Shown here piece by piece: positions 7,708 to 15,864 of a DNA stretch of 64,000 nucleotides. The notes beneath the pieces are model-generated. The model worked only from the letters and a program-made list of their open reading frames with translations, had not been told where the DNA came from and did no database searches. A program made the position numbers and the translations under genes. The stretch is from Korobacter sp963703075 (GTDB lineage: Bacteria; Acidobacteriota; Terriglobia; Terriglobales; Acidobacteriaceae). The stretch covers positions 248,001 through 312,000 of the forward strand of contig OY969786.1 of assembly GCA_963703075.1 (NCBI GenBank), read 5' to 3'. How positions within the stretch are numbered: the first letter of the stretch is position 1; each line of letters starts with the position of its first letter.

Positions 7708-8187
7708 ATGCGTCATCGAGTAGGTGGATGGAAACTGGGACGTAACACGGAACACCGGCGCGCGCTGCTGCGCAACCTGGTCACTTCGCTGATCGTGGAA
7801 GAGCGCATCGAGACAACGGTGCCCAAGGCGAAGGCAATGCGTCCGCACGTCGAGAAGATGATCACCCTCGGCAAGGTTGGCAATGTTGCGGCACGCCGTC
7901 AGGCGGCTGCCTACCTCATGACCAGCGAAGCCGTCGACAAGCTGTTCAGCACCATTTCGCCGCGCTTCGGCGACCGCGAAGGCGGTTACCTGCGGATCGT
8001 TCGCACGGGCTTCCGTCCGGGCGACGGTGGCGAAAAGGCCTTCATCGAACTTCTCGGCAGCGAGAAGATCATCGATGAGAAGCGCCAGAAGCGTGCCGAT
8101 GCCCGTGCCAAGCGCGCCGAAGACAATCGCAAGGCCCTGGAAGCGCAAGCTGCCCAGGAAGAACACGCCGCCGGCGACGAAAAGTAA
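7708..8187 (+). CDS. rplQ: 50S ribosomal protein L17
   Basis: L17 lies near the polypeptide exit tunnel. The product starts MRHRVGGWKLGRNTEHRRAL and contains the usual IVEERIETTVPKAKAMRP and DREGGYLRIVRTGFRPGDGG motifs. It is 159 residues, longer than the 115-130 of most homologues, through a charged Ala/Lys/Glu-rich C-terminal extension (from about residue 125). It is the last gene of the operon and is followed by an intrinsic terminator at 8222-8246. Confidence 0.97.
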   Translation: MRHRVGGWKLGRNTEHRRALLRNLVTSLIVEERIETTVPKAKAMRPHVEKMITLGKVGNVAARRQAAAYLMTSEAVDKLFSTISPRFGDREGGYLRIVRTGFRPGDGGEKAFIELLGSEKIIDEKRQKRADARAKRAEDNRKALEAQAAQEEHAAGDEK

Positions 8188-8221
8188 CCCACCCACCTTC
8201 ACGGTGAGTAACCTTGCAAAT

Positions 8222-8246
8222 GGGGACAGCTATTCTGTCCCCTTTT
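8222..8246 (+). terminator. Intrinsic terminator of the alpha operon
   Basis: A perfect 8-bp stem (GGGGACAG / CTGTCCCC, 8222-8229 and 8235-8242) with loop CTATT is followed by TTTT. It sits 34 bases after the rplQ stop codon and before the converging gene at 8268. Confidence 0.9.
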
Positions 8247-8267
8247 CTATTGTTCGCAGAAACGTCT

Positions 8268-10238
8268 TTAGTGGGCGCTGGCGAATCCCGCCGCGTCCGG
8301 ATTCGTGTGTGTGTCGTGCTGTTTCCAAACCCGCACCGTTCCATCTTCGCCACCGGCTGCCACTCGATGCCCTGCCGCATCTACCGCGACAGCGTATACG
8401 TCCTTGGTCTGCGCCGGAAGTTCCTCGAGCTGCCGCCCGTTCTTCACATCCCATATCCGGACGGTTCCATCCCAACTCCCCGACGCCAGCCACTTCCCAT
8501 CCGGGCCAAATGCGATCGACGAAACGCGTTCCCGATGTCCGCGCAGCGTGACGATCTCGCGCCCCCGCGCAAAGTCCCAGATCTTGATTGTCTTATCGCT
8601 GCTGGCCGAAGCCAGCCGCTGTCCGTCCGGACTGAAGGCCACCGCATCCACGCTCTTGCTGTGTCCCTTCAGCTTGCTCAGCACCGTTCCGGACGCCACA
8701 TCCCAAACCGCGATCGTCTTATCGTCATCGCCCGTGGCCAGCATCCTGCCGCCCTGGCTGAACGCGATGTAGATCACCGGCCGCTTCTCGCCCGTCAGGT
8801 CGCGCACGACTTTCCCTGTTTTCACGTCCCACACGCGCACTGTTTTGTTGTCGATCGCGCTGGCCAGCCAGCGGCCATCGGGACTGAATGCGATCGAATA
8901 CACCCAGCTCTTACCGAATCCGATGAGCGGCTTGTTTCCCCGAAAGGTGCGAACTTCACGCCCGCTCTGGCTGTTCCACACCGTCACGCTGTCGTCGGAA
9001 CCTTCGGCGGCCACCAGGCTGCCATCGCCGCTGTAAGCCATGGCCTGCACTTTCTTCACATCGCCGGTAATCGATCCGGTGCTGCGGCCGCTGGCGACGT
9101 CCCAGAACTTTACCGCGTGGTCCCAGCTTCCCGATGCAAGCTTCTGTCCGTCATTGCTGAAAGCAACGCCTGTCACCCAGCCGGAGTGCCCGTCGAGAGT
9201 TTGCGAGGGCTCGAACTGTGGACTTCCCGCGTTACGGAGCGCCGCGGTGGTTAAAGCCGCTGTGGCGTTATCGTTTTCGGGTGCGTCGATCGTGCCCGCA
9301 TCGGTCGTGTTGACCTCAACTCTCGGCGTGGTTCCCGTCGTTTCGTCCGGTGAGGTCAAGTGCGGAAATGTAGGCTCATTGGTTGCCGGTATCGCCCGAT
9401 TGCCGATCGGCAACCGGTTCGTCGCCACCGTTTGCGGAGACTCGGGAGCGCCAGCCTTGGTCGGCGTTTTCGTGTTCTCCGTCACATCGTCGTCCGCCAG
9501 ATTTTCGTCTTTCGCAGGAACGACTGGCTTTACTTTTGCCTCACTTGCGGTCAATGACGGCGTAACCCAAGCATCGGCGCGCAAGCCGGGCTCCCGCGCC
9601 GACGCATTTGCCTGGAGCGTGACCGGCGTTGCGTGGCGCGGAAGGAAAAACGCGCCTCCCATCAGCAACACTAGGACGGCCGCTGCCGCTACCTTCGCCA
9701 TATCGCGGCGATCAAACCATGGGACCAGGACAGGAACGTCCAGCTCCGCCCCGTCTTCCGGCGCGAGTTTGTGGGCAGTCAGTTGTATGTTGCGCAGATC
9801 ACGCGGACCGAATGTCGCTTCCCGGGAAAATATGCCGACCACTCCGCCCGCAGTCTTCGGCCCGAATGTCACAATCACCGCAGAGGTGAACCCGCTCAGA
9901 TCATTCGAGACCGCTACGGAGGAGGCGGCTTCCACCCGGGCGAAACCTTCCGCGCTGCAACGCTCCGCCAGTTCACGATTTAGGCGCAAGCGCGATCCCA
10001 GCGGAGGAGCATCACCCGTGCTCGCCCAACAGCGGAATGCCTGTTCTCCCCGTGCCCGCAGGGCGATCATCGCCCCGTCTGCCTCGGTAGCCGAACGCAA
10101 CTGTCGCGCCAGGTTCGCCAGGAGTTGGGCCCGTTCGTCCGCCTTACGATTCATCCAGCGCTCAATGCCCTGGAGGAGTGCGGCGATCCGGGATGAAGGG
10201 GTCTCCTTCGCTGCCTTCTGCGTCAAAAAGCGAAACAC
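8268..10238 (-). CDS. GAF-like domain, transmembrane, WD40 beta-propeller protein
   Basis: The protein (656 residues from a GTG at 10238) has three parts. Residues ~15-150 look like a GAF-type domain (ADGAMIALRARGEQAFRCW; AVIVTFGPKTAGGVVGIFSR). A single hydrophobic segment lies near 177-197 (VAAAAVLVLLMGGAFFL). A Thr/Asn/Pro-rich linker is followed by seven WD40 repeats, enough for one closed propeller (for example VTGVAFSNDGQKLASGSWD, VYSIAFSPDGRWLASA, VRIWDVKNG). The open frame extends to a TTG at 10346, but those 36 residues look non-coding; an ATG at 10154 is another option. Function is unknown. I infer a membrane-anchored sensor or scaffold with the propeller on the far side of the membrane. 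Confidence 0.82.
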   Translation of the reverse strand: MFRFLTQKAAKETPSSRIAALLQGIERWMNRKADERAQLLANLARQLRSATEADGAMIALRARGEQAFRCWASTGDAPPLGSRLRLNRELAERCSAEGFARVEAASSVAVSNDLSGFTSAVIVTFGPKTAGGVVGIFSREATFGPRDLRNIQLTAHKLAPEDGAELDVPVLVPWFDRRDMAKVAAAAVLVLLMGGAFFLPRHATPVTLQANASAREPGLRADAWVTPSLTASEAKVKPVVPAKDENLADDDVTENTKTPTKAGAPESPQTVATNRLPIGNRAIPATNEPTFPHLTSPDETTGTTPRVEVNTTDAGTIDAPENDNATAALTTAALRNAGSPQFEPSQTLDGHSGWVTGVAFSNDGQKLASGSWDHAVKFWDVASGRSTGSITGDVKKVQAMAYSGDGSLVAAEGSDDSVTVWNSQSGREVRTFRGNKPLIGFGKSWVYSIAFSPDGRWLASAIDNKTVRVWDVKTGKVVRDLTGEKRPVIYIAFSQGGRMLATGDDDKTIAVWDVASGTVLSKLKGHSKSVDAVAFSPDGQRLASASSDKTIKIWDFARGREIVTLRGHRERVSSIAFGPDGKWLASGSWDGTVRIWDVKNGRQLEELPAQTKDVYAVAVDAAGHRVAAGGEDGTVRVWKQHDTHTNPDAAGFASAH

Positions 10239-10738
10239 GTAACACCTGCCAGGGGAAATGGTCGGGAACGCAGAGACGATTCGCACCTTGCGCGACGGGA
10301 ACTGCTGCTCTCGATGAACTTGCTCGGTGCAGTTACGGCAACTCAACCTGCCGCCAGGGGCGGCGTCTCACCAGCCAACATGTGAGGGGTATAAGAATGA
10401 TACATGTTCAGACTTGTTTCTATTAACGGATAGGGTACGGCTGAGGGGAGCTCGCGGATTTCTGGAAAGGCGCGCTGGGCGCGAGTTTCAGCTACAAAGC
10501 TCATCTCCTGGGAGTTCCCGATCCGCCTTCTCCGACGAGTTGCTTGGCGCTGGTGCCGCAAGGCCTTCTTCCGCGGCTGTCAACCCCTGCCATTCCTTCA
10601 TTTCTCCCTAACTTGCTGCCACCACAGCAACTTATAAATTCCAGAAAAGTGTCCGGTTTGCCCCCTTCTCCTTGCTATTCTGAAAATAGGAGAGACAAAC
10701 GGTAGCTACTAAGCGCCTTCTGTAAGTCTTTATTTTCG
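10239..10738. other. Intergenic region without recognisable gene
   Basis: About 500 bases separate the GAF-WD40 gene from the element at 10739. Open frames here are short and lack ribosome-binding sites or recognisable motifs. Composition drops towards AT after about 10620. A small inverted repeat (CTATTCTGAAAATAG) occurs near 10674-10688. I see no RNA gene. Confidence 0.5.
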
Positions 10739-10832
10739 AATATTTTACCTATAACTGGTCTATTGAATATTTTGCGGACAATTGCCACCCTAAGCTGCTG
10801 AAAATAAAGGGGTGGCACCGGGAGGGGGAGGG
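10739..10832 (+). promoter_or_regulatory. Conserved AT-rich/G-rich element, copy A
   Basis: The order is AATATTTTACCTATAA (10739-10754), AATATTTTGC (10766-10775), CCTAAGCTGCTGAAAA (10789-10804), then GGGG and GGGAGGGG leading into the ribosome-binding site of the acetyltransferase gene. The same blocks in the same order are found on the - strand at 25743-25653, ahead of another gene. TGCCACCC (10783-10790) and GGGTGGCA (10810-10817) can pair as a hairpin. Function unknown; promoter, 5' UTR structure or a dispersed repeat are possible. Confidence 0.6.
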
Positions 10833-10839
10833 AAACGCT

Positions 10840-11451
10840 ATGCCATCAATCACGCTCGTCGGAAGCCGGGTAGTGTTGAAGCCGATGCTGCCGCAGCACG
10901 CGGACGCACTCATCTTGGCCGCTAGCGATGGCGATCTGCCCTCGCTGAAGGTCACGATTGTCCCGAACCCCGAAAACGTTGCTGAGTACATGCAGCTAGC
11001 CTTCGATCACCAGGCGCAGGGGCTCGCCGTCCCCTTTGTCACCACCCTGAAAGAGACGGGAGAGATCATCGGTTCGACCCGCTTTTTCAAGATCGATAGC
11101 GTGAACCGCAACGTCGAGATTGGGCACACCTGGATTGCCGGGTCGTGGCAGCGCAGCTTCGTGAACACGGAAGCGAAATACCTGATGCTGAGTTACGCCT
11201 TCGAGGAGATGAATTGCTTGCGGGTGCAGTTCTCCACCGACGAGTTGAACGCGAAGTCGCGCGCCGCCATCCAGCGGCTAGGCGCTCAGCAGGAAGGAAT
11301 TCTGCGCAAAGAGAGAATTGTGCCCGGCGGCCGTATTCGCACCACCGTCGTCTTCAGCATCATCGATGACGAGTGGCCGCAGGTGCGCGCCACTCTCGAG
11401 AGCCGGCTGCGCGCAGGTGGCGTTGAGCCGGCATTGTCCGTCATTGCGTGA
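10840..11451 (+). CDS. GNAT family N-acetyltransferase (RimJ/RimL-like)
   Basis: The 203-residue product resembles RimJ/RimL-type GNAT enzymes, which acetylate protein N-termini or small amines with acetyl-CoA. It starts with a conserved VGSRVVLKPMLPQHADAL strand-helix, contains IGSTRFFKIDSVNRNVEIGHTW, and the acetyl-CoA region around WQRSFVNTEAKYLMLSYAFEEM. The acceptor end reads DELNAKSRAAIQRLGAQQEG, the usual RimJ pattern. The actual substrate cannot be read from sequence. A purine-rich Shine-Dalgarno (GGGAGGGGGAGGG) precedes the ATG. The gene end overlaps the convergent gene at 11441 by 11 bases. Confidence 0.88.
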   Translation: MPSITLVGSRVVLKPMLPQHADALILAASDGDLPSLKVTIVPNPENVAEYMQLAFDHQAQGLAVPFVTTLKETGEIIGSTRFFKIDSVNRNVEIGHTWIAGSWQRSFVNTEAKYLMLSYAFEEMNCLRVQFSTDELNAKSRAAIQRLGAQQEGILRKERIVPGGRIRTTVVFSIIDDEWPQVRATLESRLRAGGVEPALSVIA

Positions 11452-11830
11452 GGGTGGAGTCCGCCCCGGCGGCGGCGTGCACTTTCTTTTCATGCGCCCG
11501 CATGCGCTTCATCTGCCAGGCGCGGTCCTTTGCGATCAGCTCCTCGATGTCGTACCCATACGGCCCGTATTCTTCGAAGTGCTTCTCATCAAACAATCGC
11601 TTGATGCCACAGTTCACGCAACAAACGTACGAATAGTGATCGTCATGCTTGACCGGCCAGCTGATCTTGCGGTGCCAGCAGCCGCGCAACATCACCGCAG
11701 CTACACTTCCCGCACCGGCCAGCGCAATGCCAATCGGCCAGATCCAGTGCGGAACTTTGCTTTTCTTCGTCATGAGGGGTGCCTTGTCGGTCGGTTCATT
11801 TCGCATTCGTAGAAGCTGTGCAAGTTCCAT
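11441..11830 (-). CDS. Small membrane-anchored protein of unknown function
   Basis: I do not recognise this family. From an ATG at 11830 the product is 129 residues, with one hydrophobic helix (HWIWPIGIALAGAGSVAAVML) and a following Cys-containing segment (YVCCVNCGIKRLFDEKHF) that could bind metal. The C-terminal half is charged and helical (DIEELIAKDRAWQMKRMRAHEKK). The start at 11830 lies one base after the vanZ-like stop codon, suggesting translational coupling; ATGs at 11806 and 11773 are alternatives, the last giving MTKKSKVPHWIW. It is probably the third gene of the guaB operon. Confidence 0.6.
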   Translation of the reverse strand: MELAQLLRMRNEPTDKAPLMTKKSKVPHWIWPIGIALAGAGSVAAVMLRGCWHRKISWPVKHDDHYSYVCCVNCGIKRLFDEKHFEEYGPYGYDIEELIAKDRAWQMKRMRAHEKKVHAAAGADSTLTQ

Positions 11831-11831
11831 A

Positions 11832-12338
11832 TTAAGAAGTTGAGGCGAGTGGCTCCGCATCCCGGTCGCGGAAATGGAAACGGAGATATAAGCAAAACTG
11901 CAGCGCAATCGCTCCCGATGAGTCGATGACCACATCCTGCCAGCGCCCGGTGCGCGCAGGATTGAAAGTCTGGTGGATCTCGTCGAGCGCGGCCACCATT
12001 GCCGTTCCCGCGACCGCCATCACCGACCAGCGCAGCCGCCAGAAGTAAATGCGTGCCCGCTGCACGATCGCTTCCCGGTTTTGCCACGAGCTGCGCAAGG
12101 CGCGAAATATGAGCCAGCTCAGAATGGCGTAACCAACAAAATGCCCTGATTTTCGAATCAGGTTATGAACCATTTCAAAGGTCGCACGGTTCGGAGGGCC
12201 GAACAGCGCAGTCCAAACGTTGAGCAGGATGGCCCCCGTATGCTTGCTTGAGCCCAGGTCTGAGGATTCCGTCGCGATTACGCCGATCCACAACAGCACT
12301 GGGATCCAAGGGGTCAGACGATTAGGAGTCGATGCCAA
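11832..12338 (-). CDS. VanZ-like family membrane protein
   Basis: The 168-residue product has the VanZ-like pattern: an N-terminal helix (WIPVLLWIGVIATES), a conserved KSGHFVGYAILSWLIFRALR helix, and the loop ALDEIHQTFNPARTGRWQDVVIDSSGA that is diagnostic for the family, followed by a last membrane segment. VanZ was named from a teicoplanin-resistance locus, but most chromosomal members have no known activity. It begins eight bases after the guaB stop, so it is likely co-transcribed with it. Confidence 0.85.
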   Translation of the reverse strand: MASTPNRLTPWIPVLLWIGVIATESSDLGSSKHTGAILLNVWTALFGPPNRATFEMVHNLIRKSGHFVGYAILSWLIFRALRSSWQNREAIVQRARIYFWRLRWSVMAVAGTAMVAALDEIHQTFNPARTGRWQDVVIDSSGAIALQFCLYLRFHFRDRDAEPLASTS

Positions 12339-12346
12339 GCCTGTCC

Positions 12347-13846
12347 TTATTCTACGCGGTAATTGGGAGCTTCGCGGGTGATGATGACGTCGTGTACGTG
12401 GCTTTCACGCAGGCCAGCGTTGCTGATGCGCACGAACCGCGCCCGCTCTTTCAACTCAGCGATGGTTCCACAGCCTACGTAGCCCATGCCGCTGCGCAGT
12501 CCACCCACCATCTGGTGAACGATCATCGCGACCGTGCCACGATAGGGAACCCGTCCCTCGATTCCTTCCGGAACAAGCTTGTTCAACCGGTTGCCGTCTT
12601 CTTCTGTCGCCAGGCCTGAGCTTTCCGCATCGACCGATTGGAAGTAACGCTCGCTCGAACCCTGCGCCATTGCCGCCAACGATCCCATGCCGCGGTACGA
12701 CTTGAAGGTCCTGCCTTGGTAGAGAATGGTTTCACCCGGACTCTCTTCCGTCCCGGCCAATAACGAACCGATCATCACCACGTCTGCGCCAGCGGCGAGG
12801 CCCTTGGCAATGTCGCCCGAGTACTTGATGCCGCCATCGGCGATCACCGGCACGCCCTTGTCCTTGAGTGCCCGGTACGCCTCGGCGATCGCGGTGATCT
12901 GCGGTACGCCGGCGCCGGTCACCACCCGCGTGGTACAGATGGACCCCGGCCCGATGCCGACCTTCACCCCATCGGCGCCTGCATTCGCGATTTCCATCGC
13001 GCCATCGTGAGTACCGACGTTTCCGGCCAGCAGATCGACTTCGGGAAATTTCTTTTTCACTTGGCGGATGGCGTCGAGAACACGGCCTGAGTGTCCGTGC
13101 GCGCTGTCGATGGCCAGCACGTCGACCTTCGCCTTGATCAACTCCTGCGCGCGCTCCAGGAAATCGCCGGTCGCGCCAATAGCTGCCCCGACCCGCAGCC
13201 GCCCGTGATCGTCCTTGGCTGCGTTTGGATATTTCAGTTTCTTTTGGATGTCTTTAACCGTGATCAGGCCTTTGAGTTCGTACTTGTCGTCGACCACCAG
13301 CAGCTTTTCCACCCGGTGCTGGTGCAGGATCGCTTCGGCGTCTTCCAGCGTCGTTCCCACCGGAACGGTGATCAGGTGTTCCTTGGTCATCACCTGGCTG
13401 ATGGGGATGTCGGTCCGGGTCTCGAAGCGCAGGTCGCGGTTGGTGAGGATGCCGACCAGCTTCTTGTTCTTGGTCACCGGCACCCCGGAAATGCGATAGC
13501 GTTTCATCACCTCCAGCGCTTCGGAAATCTTGTCTTCCGGCGCCATCGTGATCGGGTCGACGATCATTCCGCTTTCCGAGCGCTTAACCTTGTCGATCTC
13601 GCCGGCTTGGGCGTCGATCGTCAGGTTGCGATGCACGATGCCGAGGCCGCCCTGCTGGGCCAGCGCAATCGCCATGCGGCTCTCTGTCACCGTATCCATG
13701 GCAGCGGAGATGATCGGGATGTTGAGCGTGATGTTGCGGGTCAGTTTGGTTACGGTGCTGGCGCTGGTCGGCACAACGTCGCTCTTGGCGGGCAAAAGCA
13801 GCACGTCATCGAAGGTCAGCGCTTCTGGAACAGGAAAATGAATCAT
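12347..13846 (-). CDS. guaB: Inosine-5'-monophosphate dehydrogenase
   Basis: IMPDH oxidises IMP to XMP with NAD, the committed step of guanine nucleotide synthesis. The 499-residue protein has the N-terminal barrel start (LTFDDVLLLPAKSDVVP), two CBS domains at about residues 95-210 (VDPITMAPEDKISEALEVM; VMTKEHLITVPVGTTLED), the catalytic loop GIGPGSICTTRVVTGAGVP with the active-site Cys, the IMP-binding region VIADGGIKYSGDIAKGLAAGA and the flap around YRGMGSLAAMAQGSSERY. Full length, with no anomalies. It heads the - strand operon with the VanZ-like gene. A GAAAGACAG ribosome-binding site precedes the ATG. Confidence 0.97.
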   Translation of the reverse strand: MIHFPVPEALTFDDVLLLPAKSDVVPTSASTVTKLTRNITLNIPIISAAMDTVTESRMAIALAQQGGLGIVHRNLTIDAQAGEIDKVKRSESGMIVDPITMAPEDKISEALEVMKRYRISGVPVTKNKKLVGILTNRDLRFETRTDIPISQVMTKEHLITVPVGTTLEDAEAILHQHRVEKLLVVDDKYELKGLITVKDIQKKLKYPNAAKDDHGRLRVGAAIGATGDFLERAQELIKAKVDVLAIDSAHGHSGRVLDAIRQVKKKFPEVDLLAGNVGTHDGAMEIANAGADGVKVGIGPGSICTTRVVTGAGVPQITAIAEAYRALKDKGVPVIADGGIKYSGDIAKGLAAGADVVMIGSLLAGTEESPGETILYQGRTFKSYRGMGSLAAMAQGSSERYFQSVDAESSGLATEEDGNRLNKLVPEGIEGRVPYRGTVAMIVHQMVGGLRSGMGYVGCGTIAELKERARFVRISNAGLRESHVHDVIITREAPNYRVE

Positions 13847-13962
13847 TGCTGTCTTTCAAAAATGCGCCCGCAGATGCCCGTGGCGCGCGGTTGGGTCGTA
13901 CAGACAATCATTGAAGTAAAGGATAAACATCTATTCTAAATTTCCGATCACCGCCTACGCAA

Positions 13963-13986
13963 ACGGCCGGGCTTTGACCCGGCCGT
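13963..13986 (-). terminator. GC-rich hairpin downstream of the exported protein gene
   Basis: ACGGCCGGG (13963-13971) and CCCGGCCGT (13978-13986) form a perfect 9-bp stem with a 6-base loop, directly after the stop of the - strand gene at 13991. On the - strand the stem is followed by TTTGCG, a short U-tract, so termination is likely but may be partial. Confidence 0.65.
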
Positions 13987-13990
13987 CCCG

Positions 13991-14851
13991 TTATTTCGCA
14001 TTTTCTTGTTCTTTCTTTTTTTGCCGGCGCGCGGCCCACCTTTGTTGAACATCGGGCCAAAACTCATCTACCAAGCCTCCTACGCTCCCGTAGGTCAGTG
14101 CGATCACCGACCGGCTCATGGTGTTTCCCAGGCCGCGTTCCGGACCGGGGTAATAAGCGTTTGAAATCGCGCCGGAGGTGAATGCTCCCAGCACGTTGGA
14201 GAAGTTGAAGGTACGGGTGCGATCGTCTTTCACCGCGGAAAACTCCTGCGCCAGGGAATAGAGAATCCGATGCTTGATCGGTCCCTCGCCTAGCCGGAAG
14301 TAACGCGGATCTTCTTTGAAGAGCACCGGGTAAAAATAATTGCTGAAAAACTGGCTGGACGCTTGGTCGGCAAACGACGCCCCATAACGTTTGGCGTAGC
14401 CTTCCGCGCCTTGCCCGTATTCCGGAAACTCATCGGTCGCCTGGCTGAGACCAGCCTGGAATCCGGTCGCGACGAACTCGAAGGGATTCACCACGCTCTT
14501 GGCCATGAGGTGGAACTTCTGACTCGAAGTCAGCGGTGCCGCGTCGCGACGGTTGGTGACCGAGAATTGCGGCACAACTCCCAGGATCTTCTGGGACTGT
14601 TCCTTACGTTCGAGTTCCAGCTCCTGTTCGGTCTTCGCGGCTTTTGCCTTGGCGGCGGAGGGCGACTCCGGGGGTGGTCCGGGCACTTCCGGACGCGGGC
14701 TCGCAGGAGGCTGTTCGGTATCTGGCGGCTTGGAAGACGGGTTCGCCGGAGACGTTGGCTGTTGATTATCTTGCGCGGTGCTTTGTGCAAACGAGACTGT
14801 GCTCAGGGTAAGAAGGGCCCCAAGGCAGAGGGAGAAGCGAGTTTTCATCAT
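13991..14851 (-). CDS. Exported protein of unknown function
   Basis: The 286-residue product starts with a signal peptide (TRFSLCLGALLTLSTVSFAQS) followed by a Pro/Ser-rich low-complexity segment (residues ~25-75). The remaining ~200 residues are more regular, with FHLMAKSVVNPFEFVATGFQ, YAKRYGASFADQASSQFFSN, FYPVLFKEDPRYFRLGEG and FTSGAISNAYYPGPERG. I have seen similar architecture in acidobacterial exported proteins, but I know no function. Either of two adjacent Met codons could be the start. It is flanked downstream by a hairpin and upstream, after 52 bases, by the hydratase gene. Confidence 0.75.
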   Translation of the reverse strand: MMKTRFSLCLGALLTLSTVSFAQSTAQDNQQPTSPANPSSKPPDTEQPPASPRPEVPGPPPESPSAAKAKAAKTEQELELERKEQSQKILGVVPQFSVTNRRDAAPLTSSQKFHLMAKSVVNPFEFVATGFQAGLSQATDEFPEYGQGAEGYAKRYGASFADQASSQFFSNYFYPVLFKEDPRYFRLGEGPIKHRILYSLAQEFSAVKDDRTRTFNFSNVLGAFTSGAISNAYYPGPERGLGNTMSRSVIALTYGSVGGLVDEFWPDVQQRWAARRQKKKEQENAK

Positions 14852-14903
14852 TCAGAATAGATCCAGGAACGCGTCGAGGAGCCGCGCCAGCCCCGAACTC
14901 CGT

Positions 14904-15698
14904 TTACCTATTCTTCCAGACGGGCTTCCTTTTTTCCAGTACCGCACGCAGGCCCTCTTCCACGTCCTGCAAAGCCATGAGCTGATTCAGGTAAATATCC
15001 TGCGATTTCTTCATGGCCTCGGCCAGTGGTCGCCCGATGGAAGTGGCAATGACTTTTTTCGTCATTTCCAGCACCGGGGCGCTGAATTCGACGATCCGCG
15101 ACACCAGGTCATTCAAGGTACTCTCGAGGGCTGCTTCCGGGACCACGCGGTTCACGAAGCCAAGATCCAGGGCTTCTTCCGCGCTCAGCGCCTGTCCGGT
15201 GAGGATCAGCTCGTAGGTCTTCTTGGGGCCGATGACGGCCGGCAGCATGATCGCGGCAAAAGGCGGGAAGACGCCCATTTTTACCTCTGGCTGCGCGAAC
15301 CGGGCATTTGGAGTCGCGATAATCATGTCGCCGAACGCAACCAGCTCCGATCCTGCGCCGATGGCGGGGCCGTTGACCACCACGATCAGCGGCTTTGAAA
15401 TCTCTGCAATCGCCTGGAAAACCCGGTTGAAGGCCTCGATCGTCTGGAAAACCCGGTCGGGCTTGGAGTCTTCGATCGAGATGCCGGCGGAGAATGTCTT
15501 TTGCGACGAGGTCAGGACAATGCATTTGACCTCGCGTTTGTTGTCGAGGCTTTCAATGGCGTCCGCCAGTTCCGTCATGAGGGGGACGGTCAGCACGTTG
15601 TACGGCGGATAGTTCAGCGCGATGCGGGCGACGCTATCATTGATTTGAAAATCGATATATTTGCAGATCATCACGCCGGAGTTTGCAGGGCTAGACAT
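14904..15698 (-). CDS. Enoyl-CoA hydratase/isomerase family protein
   Basis: The 264-residue product belongs to the crotonase superfamily, which stabilises a thioester enolate in an oxyanion hole. The two oxyanion-hole segments are visible (TFSAGISIEDSKPD; VVNGPAIGAGSELVAFGDM), as is a Glu in the position of a catalytic residue (FAQPEVKMGVFPPFAA). Other landmarks are PKKTYELILTGQALSAEEA and ALDLGFVNRVVP. The substrate cannot be deduced: fatty acid, branched-chain and aromatic pathways all use this fold, and no beta-oxidation partner lies nearby. The gene stands alone on the - strand, divergent from rpiB. Confidence 0.87.
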   Translation of the reverse strand: MSSPANSGVMICKYIDFQINDSVARIALNYPPYNVLTVPLMTELADAIESLDNKREVKCIVLTSSQKTFSAGISIEDSKPDRVFQTIEAFNRVFQAIAEISKPLIVVVNGPAIGAGSELVAFGDMIIATPNARFAQPEVKMGVFPPFAAIMLPAVIGPKKTYELILTGQALSAEEALDLGFVNRVVPEAALESTLNDLVSRIVEFSAPVLEMTKKVIATSIGRPLAEAMKKSQDIYLNQLMALQDVEEGLRAVLEKRKPVWKNR

Positions 15699-15851
15699 TT
15701 TGGCCTTTTAACATCTGAAAATGCGCAGACCGGTCGTGCGCGGCTGCTGGCAGTCGTGTTGTAAACAGCCTGAGTATGCTCTGAAAGACGAGCGGTCACA
15801 AGCCCCATTGGACACTGCCTTTTTGGCCGATGCGTTCTCCGAACCTAAGGG

Positions 15852-15864
15852 TACAATTGTGCTC
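15852..15864 (+). promoter_or_regulatory. Putative leaderless promoter of rpiB
   Basis: TACAAT (15852-15857) lies seven bases before the rpiB ATG at 15865, where transcription would be expected to begin. No Shine-Dalgarno sequence fits between them. A good -35 is not evident. Confidence 0.5.

Noticed and set aside
9040..10242. Long + strand frame of 400 codons opposite the GAF-WD40 gene
   Set aside because: It is antisense to a protein with seven clear WD40 repeats; its translation has no motif and low-complexity composition typical of a GC-rich shadow.
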